A stretch of DNA of 64,000 bases. Source: Bradyrhizobium sp. Rc3b (GTDB lineage: Bacteria > Pseudomonadota > Alphaproteobacteria > Rhizobiales > Xanthobacteraceae). The stretch spans positions 124,001 to 188,000 of the forward strand of contig NZ_FOUS01000009.1 in assembly GCF_900114915.1 (NCBI RefSeq). Direction: 5' to 3'. Shown piece by piece: positions 48,214 to 58,126 of the stretch (within the stretch, counting starts at the first letter, position 1; each line of letters opens with the position of its first letter). The position numbers and the translations under genes are program-made. The notes beneath the pieces were generated by a model, which was not told where the DNA came from, did no database searches, and saw nothing but the letters and a program-made list of their open reading frames with translations.

Positions 48214-48456
48214 GGATTGCAACTTAATCGCAGCCGCGCGGTATCATCAAGTCGCATCTGCTCCGCGCTAAAAAGATTCGCACTGGCGATCTCATCTGCA
48301 TGGCCTTTGAGCAGAGCGCGGCTGATCAATCCGCAGGCAGCCATCGCTAAGCGGCTCCAATGCCTCGCATTTCGTTTTCGGTCTCGTCTGGCACGCTCCA
48401 TGCAAGGAAACAGACCGTTCGGTATCCTGCCGTTTTCCACGGCTGCCAGGGAGAAG

Positions 48457-49002
48457 ATGATGACTGCCGTCGTTCAAAAGACAGTGCTGTCGGGGTGCCT
48501 TGCGCCCATCGACAAGAATGGCCTCGAGCAACTGATCGCGAGCGGCAAGGCCAATCCGAAGGTCGTCAAGACCTTGAAATGCAAGACGGTCGCGGAAGGC
48601 AAATTCCGCCACGCCAACTACATCCGCAATCTGCCGCCCTATATCGTCGACGAGCCGCCGGGGCTGCTGGGCGACGACACCGCGCCCAATCCGTCGGAAG
48701 CCTCGCTTGCTGCGCTCGGCTCGTGCCTCGCGGTCGGCCTGCACGCCAACGCCGTGCATCGCGGCTGGATCGTCAACAAGCTCGAGCTCGAGCTCGAAGG
48801 CGACCTCAACATCACCGCGGTCTGGGGCACTGGCGACACCTCGGACAAGCCGGTCGGCTTCACCGATGTCCGCGTCAAGGTCGACATGGAATGCGAGGGC
48901 GTCTCGCAGGACGAGATCAACGCGCTGGTCGCCCATGTGAAGAAATGGTCGCCGGTCGCCAACACCTTCACCCGGCCGGTCAATCTCGAGGTCGGCATCT
49001 AG
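48457..49002 (+). CDS. OsmC-family peroxidase-like protein
   Basis: 181 residues from the ATG at 48457 with GGGAGAAG before it. OsmC/Ohr proteins reduce organic hydroperoxides using two cysteines; candidates here are TLKCKTV and LGSCLAVG. The body PNPSEASLAALGSCLAVGLH and KLELELEGDLN is typical OsmC. First gene of a run with an acyl-CoA dehydrogenase-like protein (35 bases later) and a sulfurtransferase, divergent from TetR. The long frame from 48217 has no conserved N-terminus. Confidence 0.87.
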   Translation: MMTAVVQKTVLSGCLAPIDKNGLEQLIASGKANPKVVKTLKCKTVAEGKFRHANYIRNLPPYIVDEPPGLLGDDTAPNPSEASLAALGSCLAVGLHANAVHRGWIVNKLELELEGDLNITAVWGTGDTSDKPVGFTDVRVKVDMECEGVSQDEINALVAHVKKWSPVANTFTRPVNLEVGI

Positions 49003-49037
49003 CTGACAGCAACCAGGACAAGGTGCAGGAGACGATC

Positions 49038-50150
49038 ATGGGGTCACTGGCTTTATCGCGGGCCGAGGTTTTGGATCAGCCCGCACCGTCCATTGCAGGG
49101 GAGGTGGCGCGGATCGCGCGCGAAGATCTCGCGCCGCTTGCCGCCGGCATCGACGACGGCTCGGTCTATCCCGCCGAGGTGCTGCGCAAGTTCGGCGCGG
49201 TCGGCGCCTGGGGCAGTCACGTGCTGCACGAAGGTCCCGCAGATCTGCGCTGCGCGATCCAGGCGATGGCTGCTATCGGCGAGGTCTGCGGTGCCACGGC
49301 CTTCATGGCCTGGTGCCAGAACACGCTGGTCTGGTACGCCGCCAACTCGACCAATCTGAAGCTGGCAAAACGTTTCGGCGATACGTTCTCGACCGGCCGC
49401 GTGCTCGGCGGCACCGGGCTTTCCAACCCGATGAAGAGCTTTTTCGGGATCGAGAAACTGAAGCTGAAAGGCAAGAAGGTCGAGGGCGGTTATATCGTGC
49501 GCGGCGCGCTGCCCTGGGTCTCCAATCTCGGCCCCGATCATTATTTTGGCACCATCTTCGAGCGTGAGGAGGATGAAGGTACTGTGATGTTCCTGGCCGA
49601 TTGTTCGGATCCCGCGATCACGCTGACGCCGTGCAAGCCGTTCATGGCGATGGACGGCACCGGCACCTATGGCGTGCAGTTCCGCGATGTCTTCGTGTCG
49701 GACGAGCTGATCCTCGCTGATCCTGCGGCGCCCTTCGTGAAGAAGATCCGTGCCGGCTTTATCCTGCTCCAGGCCGGCATGGCGCTGGGAGTGATCCGCG
49801 ATTGCATCAACATCATGGACGAGGTCGGAAGTCCGCTCGGCCATATCAACCGCTATCTGCCGCAGCAGCCGGTGCATTTCCGCGATGTCGCTGCCGAGCT
49901 CGAGGCCGAGACCATGGTGCTGGCGCGCGATCCCTACAACGAGGACGAGACTTACTGGCGCAAGGTGATCGCGCTCAGGCTTAGCGCCGGCGAGGCCAGC
50001 GTCGCGGCGGCGCATGCGGCGATGCTGCATTGTGGCGCACGCGGCTATCTCAGGAGTCACCGCGCGCAACGACGGCTGCGCGAGGCCTATTTCGTCGCGA
50101 TCGTCACGCCGGCCACCAAGCAGCTGCGCAAGATGCTCGCCGATTACTGA
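49038..50150 (+). CDS. acyl-CoA dehydrogenase-family flavoprotein
   Basis: 370 residues from the ATG at 49038 (MGSLALSRAEV). The acyl-CoA dehydrogenase fold is indicated by the N-terminal helices (YPAEVLRKFGAVGAW), the middle domain (FSTGRVLGGTGLSNPMKSF, GALPWVSNLGPD) and the C-terminal helices (LHCGARGYLRSHRAQRRLREAYF). The catalytic Glu of true dehydrogenases is not evident. Relatives include flavin monooxygenases for organosulfur compounds, which would fit the rhodanese next door. Activity unknown. Confidence 0.8.
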   Translation: MGSLALSRAEVLDQPAPSIAGEVARIAREDLAPLAAGIDDGSVYPAEVLRKFGAVGAWGSHVLHEGPADLRCAIQAMAAIGEVCGATAFMAWCQNTLVWYAANSTNLKLAKRFGDTFSTGRVLGGTGLSNPMKSFFGIEKLKLKGKKVEGGYIVRGALPWVSNLGPDHYFGTIFEREEDEGTVMFLADCSDPAITLTPCKPFMAMDGTGTYGVQFRDVFVSDELILADPAAPFVKKIRAGFILLQAGMALGVIRDCINIMDEVGSPLGHINRYLPQQPVHFRDVAAELEAETMVLARDPYNEDETYWRKVIALRLSAGEASVAAAHAAMLHCGARGYLRSHRAQRRLREAYFVAIVTPATKQLRKMLADY

Positions 50151-50202
50151 GCTTAACGAGTCCACCCCAGAAGACCACTTAACCTCAACGGAGAGGCTGC
50201 CA

Positions 50203-51081
50203 ATGACGGACGTTCTGATCTCTGCCAGCGAACTTGCCGATCTCTTGAAGCTCGAACCCTGTGTCGTCATCGACACCCGCAATCCCGACGCCTATGGCGC
50301 CGGGCACCTGCCGGGCGCCGTGAACGTGCACGAGATCTTCACGTTTCTCGCGACCTCGACGCCGGAAGGCATGAGCGAGCTGAAGACCAAATTCGCCGAC
50401 GCCTTCGGCGCTGCCGGTCTCTCCGGCAAGGAGACCGCGGTGATCTACGAGCAGTCGATGAATTCCGGCTTCGGCCAGTCCTGCCGCGGCTACTATCTGC
50501 TCACCATGCTCGGCTATCCCAAGGTGAAGGTGCTGCATGGCGGCTTCGACGCGTGGTCGGCCGCGGGTCTTCCGGTGACGAAGGATGTCCCGGTACCGGC
50601 GAAGGCCTCGTTCGCGGTCGTGCCGGAAGCCGGCGATATCCTGATCGATGCGAAGACCATGCTTGCCGCGGTCGGCAAGCCCGGCATCGCCATTCTCGAC
50701 GTGCGTGATGTCGACGAATGGATCGGCGACAGCTCTTCGCCCTATGGAAAGGATTTCTGCCCGCGCAAGGGCCGCATCCCCGGCGCGGTCTGGCTCGAAT
50801 GGTACCGCATGATGAAGCCGACCGCGGAAGGGCCCCGCTTCAAGTCCAAGGACGAGATCCTGGCCGAATGCGCCACCGTCGGCATCTCGCCGACGACGCC
50901 GGTCTATCTCTATTGCTTCAAGGGCGCGCGCGCCTCGAACACCTTCCTGGCGCTGAAGAATGCCGGCGTGAAGGACGTGCGGATGTATTTCGGCTCCTGG
51001 AACGAATGGTCGCGCGATCCATCGCTGCCGATCGAGCAGGGATTGCCGATTGCATCGGGGGTGACGACCAAGGCGGCGTGA
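50203..51081 (+). CDS. sulfurtransferase with two rhodanese domains
   Basis: 292 residues with an N-terminal rhodanese domain (VVIDTRNPDAYGAGHLPGAVN) and a C-terminal one (AILDVRDVDEWIGD, active-site loop CFKGARAS). The catalytic cysteine is Cys238. The N-terminal domain lacks a cysteine at the equivalent loop (YEQSMNSGFG) and is probably structural. It transfers sulfane sulfur, as in thiosulfate or 3-mercaptopyruvate sulfurtransferases. It closes the OsmC/acyl-CoA dehydrogenase-like operon, 52 bases after the previous stop. Confidence 0.88.
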   Translation: MTDVLISASELADLLKLEPCVVIDTRNPDAYGAGHLPGAVNVHEIFTFLATSTPEGMSELKTKFADAFGAAGLSGKETAVIYEQSMNSGFGQSCRGYYLLTMLGYPKVKVLHGGFDAWSAAGLPVTKDVPVPAKASFAVVPEAGDILIDAKTMLAAVGKPGIAILDVRDVDEWIGDSSSPYGKDFCPRKGRIPGAVWLEWYRMMKPTAEGPRFKSKDEILAECATVGISPTTPVYLYCFKGARASNTFLALKNAGVKDVRMYFGSWNEWSRDPSLPIEQGLPIASGVTTKAA

Positions 51082-51125
51082 GCGCGCCTGACTAGATCGG
51101 GTCGTGTTGCCACGAAGGAAGTGCA

Positions 51126-51241
51126 CTCCCTCTCCCGCTTGCGGGGGAGGGTTGGGGTGGGGTGTCTCCTCAGCGGGATTCCCAGTGTGGAGAGAGCCCC
51201 CACCCGGCGCTTCGCGCCGACCTCCCCCGCAAGCGGGAGAG
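51126..51241. repeat. palindromic intergenic repeat, family C
   Basis: The left arm CTCCCTCTCCCGCTTGCGGG (51126-51150) and the right arm CCTCCCCCGCAAGCGGGAGA (51221-51241) are complementary. The centre is variable and contains a second pair around GGCGCTTCGCGCC. It lies between the convergent sulfurtransferase and sigma-54 regulator genes. Confidence 0.8.
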
Positions 51242-51279
51242 CTGAAATGAGCCCGTGGCCAGCATCGAAGCTGATCGCT

Positions 51280-53220
<1,941 letters not shown>

Positions 53221-53222
53221 TG

Positions 53223-53273
53223 CGAAATCTCGTAATTGAACTACGAAATCTCGTTTATCACGAGTTTTCGTAG
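53223..53273. promoter_or_regulatory. inverted-repeat activator site upstream of the cyanate operon
   Basis: CTACGAAATCTCGT (53241-53254) and ACGAGTTTTCGTAG (53260-53273) are complementary at 12 of 14 positions. A further direct copy CGAAATCTCGT is at 53223-53233. The centre of the dyad lies about 80 bases upstream of the sigma-54 promoter, a normal place for an enhancer-binding site. Binding by the divergent Fis-domain regulator is inferred. Confidence 0.7.
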
Positions 53274-53330
53274 TGGCCAAGCGCAGGCGAAATTACTGCG
53301 TCATCAAGGCACTGGCCGCTTCTAGGGTCG

Positions 53331-53345
53331 TGGCATGCTCCTTGC
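53331..53345 (+). promoter_or_regulatory. sigma-54 (-24/-12) promoter of the cyanate operon
   Basis: TGGCAT-GCTCC-TTGC matches TGGCAC-N5-TTGC with the GG and GC dinucleotides at the required spacing. Transcription would start about 12 bases downstream, giving a leader of roughly 24 bases before the binding-protein gene at 53381. Confidence 0.8.
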
Positions 53346-53380
53346 GTAATTCCTCCCCGCAATGACGCGCAGGAGGGCCG

Positions 53381-54760
53381 ATGTCCACGTTCGACAATCC
53401 GTTTGATTCCGATCGCAACCTTCGAGCCGGCTGTATCTGCGGCCAGCATCGTTCTGCGGCGGAGCACGAGCAGGCGACGGCGCTGCATTGCGAACCGGTC
53501 GAAAGCGAAGAGAAGCGTTACGAGGGCGTGGTCGCCTCCGCGGTGATGCGCGCGATGTTTCCGCAGGACGTGGCGCGGCGTGCATTCCTGAAGTCGGTCG
53601 GCGCATCGACTGCGCTTGCTGCACTGTCACAGTTCTTCCCGCTCAAGACGGCGACCGAGGTGTTCGCGCAGGCCGGTACGCCCGAGAAGAAGGACCTCAA
53701 GGTCGGATTCATTCCGATCACCTGCGCCACGCCCATCATCATGGCGGCGCCGATGGGCTTTTACTCCAGGCACGGACTCAATGTCGAAGTGGTCAAGACC
53801 GCCGGCTGGGCCGTGATCCGCGACAAGACCATCAACAAGGAATACGACGCCGCGCACATGCTGGCGCCGATGCCGATCGCGATCTCGCTGGGCCTGGGCG
53901 CAAACGCCATCCCGTTTGCGGTGCCCGCGATCGAGAACATCAACGGGCAGGGCATCGTGCTGGCGGCCAAGCACAAGGACAAGCGCGACCCCAAGGATTG
54001 GAAGGGCCTGAAATTCGCCATCCCCTTCGACTATTCCATGCACAATTACCTGCTGCGCTACTATCTCGCCGAGCACGGTCTCGATCCCGATACCGACGTG
54101 CAGCTGCGCTCGGTGCCGCCGCCGGAGATGGTCGCCAATTTGCGTGCCGACAACATCGACGGCTTCCTCGCGCCCGACAACATCTGCCAGCGCGCGATCT
54201 ATGACGGCGTCGGCTTCATGCATCTGTTGTCGAAGGAGATCTGGGACGGGCATCCCTGCTGCAGCTTTGCCGCAAGCCGCGAGTTCATCACGTCAGCGCC
54301 AAACAGCTTTGCGGCGCTGACCCGCGCCATCGTCGATGCCACCGCCTATGCCTCGAAGGCCGAGAACCGCAAGCAGATTGCAGAGGCGATCGCGCCCGCC
54401 AACTACATCAACGCGCCCGTCACGGTGCTCGAACAGGTCCTGACCGGCACCTATGCCGACGGTCTCGGCGGCGTGAAGACCGACGCCAAGCGCGTCGATT
54501 TCGATCCGTTCCCCTGGCAGTCCTTCGCGGTGTGGATGCTGACGCAGATGAAGCGCTGGGGCCAGATCAAGGGCGACGTCGACTACAAGGCGGTGGCCGA
54601 GCAGGTGTATCTGGCCACCGACACCAAGAAGCTGATGACGGAGATGGGGCTGTCGCCGCCAGCGAGCGCGTACAAGTCGTTTGCGGTGATGGGCAAGACT
54701 TTCGATCCGGCCAAGCCGGAGGACTATGTCGCGAGCTTCAAGATCAGGAAGTCGTCGTGA
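53381..54760 (+). CDS. ABC transporter substrate-binding protein (NrtA/CmpA-like), cyanate operon
   Basis: 459 residues, start with GGAGG five bases upstream. The Tat signal motif RRAFLK at 66-71 is unusually far in. It is preceded by a 65-residue extension with CICGQH (Cys18, Cys20, His23) and further His/Cys at 29, 36 and 37. The mature domain (DLKVGFIPITCATPIIMAAP, MLAPMPIAISLGLG, VPPPEMVANLRADNIDGF) is that of nitrate/bicarbonate/cyanate-type binding proteins. With the permease, ATPase and cyanase downstream, cyanate (or nitrate) is the likely ligand. First gene after the sigma-54 promoter. Confidence 0.9.
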   Translation: MSTFDNPFDSDRNLRAGCICGQHRSAAEHEQATALHCEPVESEEKRYEGVVASAVMRAMFPQDVARRAFLKSVGASTALAALSQFFPLKTATEVFAQAGTPEKKDLKVGFIPITCATPIIMAAPMGFYSRHGLNVEVVKTAGWAVIRDKTINKEYDAAHMLAPMPIAISLGLGANAIPFAVPAIENINGQGIVLAAKHKDKRDPKDWKGLKFAIPFDYSMHNYLLRYYLAEHGLDPDTDVQLRSVPPPEMVANLRADNIDGFLAPDNICQRAIYDGVGFMHLLSKEIWDGHPCCSFAASREFITSAPNSFAALTRAIVDATAYASKAENRKQIAEAIAPANYINAPVTVLEQVLTGTYADGLGGVKTDAKRVDFDPFPWQSFAVWMLTQMKRWGQIKGDVDYKAVAEQVYLATDTKKLMTEMGLSPPASAYKSFAVMGKTFDPAKPEDYVASFKIRKSS

Positions 54761-54782
54761 TGGGCTGCGCTTTCTCCCAAGC

Positions 54783-54910
54783 GTCGTCCCTGCGAACGCC
54801 GGGACCCATAACCCCAGGGAGACGTTTGGCGAAGACTCGTCGTTCGGTACGCCCACCGATTGCGATCGATAGATTCCGCGGTATGGGTCCCGGCGTTCGC
54901 CGGGACGACA
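54783..54910. repeat. palindromic intergenic repeat, family D, inside the cyanate operon
   Basis: The left arm CGTCCCTGCGAACGCCGGGA (from 54783) and the right arm TATGGGTCCCGGCGTTCGCC (54882 on) are complementary over about 28 bases, with a variable centre of about 70 bases. It lies between the binding-protein and permease genes of one operon. Confidence 0.82.
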
Positions 54911-54929
54911 TGGGGAGAGGTCTTGCGCG

Positions 54930-55769
54930 ATGACCTCCTCCCTCCGTCTCCGCGCCGGTCTCGTTTCCATCGCGCTGCTCGCCGCGTTCCTCGGCATCTG
55001 GCATCTCGCCACGCGCTCGACGGGCCCCGTCGCCACGATGAGCCCCGAATATGCCAAGCTGATGGGCCTGACCGCGACGCAGGGCAAATCGGCGATGCCC
55101 GGGCCGCTCGACGTCGGCGCCAAGCTCTGGGAGCATCTGAGACGGCCGTTCTACGACAACGGGCCGAACGACAAAGGGCTCGGCATCCAACTTGGCTATT
55201 CCATCGGGCGCGTCGGCACCGGCTATCTGCTCGCGGTGCTGGTCGCGATCCCGCTCGGCTTCCTGATCGGCATGTCGCCGCTGCTCAGCAAGGCGCTCGA
55301 TCCCTTCATCCAGGTGCTGAAGCCGATCTCGCCGCTGGCCTGGATGCCGCTCGCGCTCTACACCATCAAGGATTCCTCGATCTCGGCGATCTTCGTCATC
55401 TTCATCTGCTCGATCTGGCCGATGCTGCTCAACACCGTGTTCGGCGTTGCCAGCGTGCGCAAGGAATGGATCAACGTTGCGCGAACGCTCGAGGTCGGCA
55501 CCGTCAGGCGCGCCTTCACCGTGATCCTCCCGGCGGCGGCGCCGACGATCCTGACCGGCATGCGCATCTCGATCGGCATCGCCTGGCTCGTGATCGTCGC
55601 TGCCGAAATGCTCGTCGGCGGCACCGGCATCGGCTACTTCGTCTGGAACGAGTGGAATAATCTGTCGATCACCAACGTGATCATCGCGATCCTCCTGATC
55701 GGGATCGTCGGGATGCTGCTCGACCAGATCCTGGCGCGCTTCACGCGCATGGTCACGTATCCGGAGTAG
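54930..55769 (+). CDS. ABC transporter permease (NrtB/TauC-like), cyanate operon
   Basis: 279 residues with a signal-anchor (LRAGLVSIALLAAFLGIWHL) and five to six membrane helices. The cytoplasmic EAA-type loop is ARTLEVGTVRRAFTVILPAAAP. YSIGRVGTGYLLAVLVAIPL and SPLAWMPLALYTIKDSS are typical of NrtB/SsuC/TauC permeases. It begins 169 bases after the binding-protein gene, the gap being filled by a palindromic repeat, and ends 5 bases before the ATPase gene. Confidence 0.9.
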   Translation: MTSSLRLRAGLVSIALLAAFLGIWHLATRSTGPVATMSPEYAKLMGLTATQGKSAMPGPLDVGAKLWEHLRRPFYDNGPNDKGLGIQLGYSIGRVGTGYLLAVLVAIPLGFLIGMSPLLSKALDPFIQVLKPISPLAWMPLALYTIKDSSISAIFVIFICSIWPMLLNTVFGVASVRKEWINVARTLEVGTVRRAFTVILPAAAPTILTGMRISIGIAWLVIVAAEMLVGGTGIGYFVWNEWNNLSITNVIIAILLIGIVGMLLDQILARFTRMVTYPE

Positions 55770-55774
55770 GGGCG

Positions 55775-56698
55775 ATGACCGACAAATTCATCTCCATCGA
55801 AGCCATCGCGAAGCGCTATCCGGGCGCCGGCGGTGCCACGACCACCGTTTTCGAGAACCTGTGGCTCTCGATGGCGCGGGGCGAGTTTGCTTGCGTGATT
55901 GGGCATTCCGGCTGCGGCAAGACCACGGTGCTCAACATCCTCGCCGGCCTCGATGCGCCGAGCGAGGGCGCCGTCATCGTCGACGGGCAGGCGATTTCGG
56001 GCACCAGCCTCGACCGTGCGGTGATCTTCCAGAGCCACGCGCTGTTGCCCTGGCGAACCGTGCTCGGCAACGTCACCTATGCCGTGAGCTCGAAATGGCG
56101 CAGCTGGGACCGCGCCAAGGTGAAGGCGCACGCGCAGAGCTTCATCGATCTCGTCGGCTTGACTGGCTCCGAGCACAAGCGGCCGTCAGAGCTGTCGGGC
56201 GGCATGAAGCAGCGCGTCGGCATCGCACGTGCGCTCTCGATCATGCCGAAGATCATGCTGATGGACGAGCCGTTCTCGGCGCTGGACGCGCTGACGCGCG
56301 GCACGCTGCAGGACGAGGTGCGGCGCATTTGCCTCGAGACCGGGCAGACCGCGTTCATGATCAGCCATGATGTCGACGAGGCGATCTACCTCGCCGACAA
56401 GATCTTCCTGATGACCAACGGGCCTGGCGCGGTGCTCGCGGAGGTCGTCGAAAATCCGCTGCCGAGAGACCGCGGCCGCACCGATCTGCACCGCCATCCG
56501 CTCTATTACGCGCTGCGCAACCACATCATCGATTTCCTGGTGACGCGCAGCAAGACGTTTACCGCCGAGACACCCGGTCACGATCCACGGAATGTACCGC
56601 TGGTGCATATCGGCAAGCCCGGCCTGACGATCGCGACCAGTGGTGACGAGCAACGCCAGACCTGGATTCCCGGGACCAGTCCCGGACTGACTGCCTGA
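55775..56698 (+). CDS. ABC transporter ATP-binding protein (NrtD/TauB-like), cyanate operon
   Basis: 307 residues. Walker A GHSGCGKTT at about 46-54, signature ELSGGMKQRVGIARAL, Walker B IMLMDEPFSALD and the H-loop MISHDVDEAI are all present. The C-terminal extension (DRGRTDLHRHPLYYALRNHI) is common in NrtC/NrtD-type ATPases. It couples to the permease 5 bases upstream and is followed 14 bases later by the cyanase gene. Substrate: cyanate or a related anion (inference from the operon). Confidence 0.9.
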   Translation: MTDKFISIEAIAKRYPGAGGATTTVFENLWLSMARGEFACVIGHSGCGKTTVLNILAGLDAPSEGAVIVDGQAISGTSLDRAVIFQSHALLPWRTVLGNVTYAVSSKWRSWDRAKVKAHAQSFIDLVGLTGSEHKRPSELSGGMKQRVGIARALSIMPKIMLMDEPFSALDALTRGTLQDEVRRICLETGQTAFMISHDVDEAIYLADKIFLMTNGPGAVLAEVVENPLPRDRGRTDLHRHPLYYALRNHIIDFLVTRSKTFTAETPGHDPRNVPLVHIGKPGLTIATSGDEQRQTWIPGTSPGLTA

Positions 56699-56712
56699 AA
56701 CGGAGACCTGAC

Positions 56713-57201
56713 ATGAAACGCGAAGACCTCACCGAGAAGCTGCTCGACATCAAGCGCGAGAAGGGCTGGAGCTGGAAGCACATCTGCGACAAGATCGGGG
56801 GGTATTCCGAGGTCCTCATCGTCGGCGCCATTCTTGGCCAGATGAAGCTGACGAAGCCGCAGGCCGCCAATGCCGGCGAGCTGTTCGGCCTGTCGAAGGC
56901 GGAGACGGCGATGCTCAACGAGGTGCCGATGCGCGGCGCCGGCACGCCGATGCCGCCGACCGATCCCTTGATCTATCGCTTCTACGAGATGGTGATGGTG
57001 AACGGCCCGGCCTGGAAGGCGCTGATCGAAGAAGAATTCGGCGACGGCATCATGTCGGCGATCGACTTTGACATGGGAATCGAACGCGTCGCCAACCCGA
57101 AGGGCGACCGCGTCAAGATCACCATGAGCGGCAAATTCCTGCCGTACAAATATTACGGCGCCAGCGGCAACGTGCCGGAATACGGCTTCAAGGAGGAGTG
57201 A
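56713..57201 (+). CDS. cynS: cyanate hydratase (cyanase)
   Basis: 162 residues. It converts cyanate and bicarbonate to CO2 and carbamate, which yields ammonia. The catalytic triad is intact: Arg89 and Glu92 in PLIYRFYEM and Ser115 in GIMSAIDF, with the same spacing as Arg96, Glu99 and Ser122 of the E. coli enzyme. The N-terminal helical domain (LTEKLLDIKREKGWSWKHI) and C-terminal GKFLPYKYY are typical. Last gene of the sigma-54-controlled unit, so imported cyanate can be used as nitrogen. It overlaps the convergent gene by 14 bases. Confidence 0.97.
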   Translation: MKREDLTEKLLDIKREKGWSWKHICDKIGGYSEVLIVGAILGQMKLTKPQAANAGELFGLSKAETAMLNEVPMRGAGTPMPPTDPLIYRFYEMVMVNGPAWKALIEEEFGDGIMSAIDFDMGIERVANPKGDRVKITMSGKFLPYKYYGASGNVPEYGFKEE

Positions 57202-58015
57202 CCGCGGCGAAGGCGGCGCGCAGGTCCTTGATCGGTGCCATCTCGCGAACATAGGTGAAGGAGCCATTCTCCTTCATCTCGCGCGCGCCCTTCAGGAAGG
57301 CGGCCAGCGCGTATCGCGACATGGCGCCACCGACGCTGATGCGCTTGACGCCGGCCGCGGACAATTGCGCGAGCGTCAGCGTCGGATCGGCAAAACCCAT
57401 CACGAGGTTGAAGGGTTTTCCGACCGAGGCGACGACCGTCCTGATCGTGGCAAGGTCGTGGACCCCGGGGGCGTAGAGGACAGCCGCGCCCGCCGCTTCG
57501 TACGCCTGAAGCCGCCGGATCGTGTCGTCGAGATCGTTGCGCCCGTGAAGAAGGTTTTCCGCCCGCGCCGTCAGCGTAAAGGGAAACGACAGCGAGCGCA
57601 CCGTCTCGACGGCCGCCTGCACGCGCTCGACCGCCAGCGAGAAGTCGTAGATCGGCCGATCGCGGTCGCCCGTCGAATCCTCGATCGAGCCGCCGACCGC
57701 ACCGGCCTCGGCGGCGCGCCGGATCGCCTCGGCTGCGCGTCTCGGATCGTGCGCGCCGCAGTTTTCCAGATCGACGCTGACCGGAAGATCGGTGGCCTGC
57801 GCGATCGCGCGGCAATTCTCGAGGATCGCGTCCAGGCTGACGGTCGAGCTTCCCTGCATGTTGGCAAGGCCGAGGCTCGTGGTTGCAAGCGCCTCGAAGC
57901 CGGCCGCGGCGAGCAGTTTTGCGGTGCCGGCATCCCAGGGGTTGGGAATGATGAACGCGCCGGGCCGCTCGTGCAGGGCGCGAAATGCTTTCGCTTTGTC
58001 CAATTGGCTCGTCAT
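57188..58015 (-). CDS. isocitrate lyase/PEP mutase-family protein
   Basis: 275 residues from the ATG at 58015 (MTSQLDKAKAFRALH). Barrel enzyme of the ICL/PEPM superfamily: IPNPWDAGTAKLLAAAGF, LPVSVDLENC, AVGGSIEDSTGD and FTLTARAENLLHGRND. The catalytic K-K-C-G-H motif of true isocitrate lyase is absent, so oxaloacetate decarboxylase-, carboxyvinyl-phosphonate- or methylisocitrate-type chemistry is possible. It is divergent from a LysR gene that may control it. Confidence 0.85.
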   Translation of the reverse strand: MTSQLDKAKAFRALHERPGAFIIPNPWDAGTAKLLAAAGFEALATTSLGLANMQGSSTVSLDAILENCRAIAQATDLPVSVDLENCGAHDPRRAAEAIRRAAEAGAVGGSIEDSTGDRDRPIYDFSLAVERVQAAVETVRSLSFPFTLTARAENLLHGRNDLDDTIRRLQAYEAAGAAVLYAPGVHDLATIRTVVASVGKPFNLVMGFADPTLTLAQLSAAGVKRISVGGAMSRYALAAFLKGAREMKENGSFTYVREMAPIKDLRAAFAAVTPP

Positions 58016-58126
58016 GGCTCGTCTCCGCTTGACCTTGTCTGCCGGCAAGCCTTAGGGGCATTCTCGCCATCCGCCAAATTTGTTATTCCTCTTATAATCA
58101 TCAGTTTTTTGCATGAGGTGTCCGCC

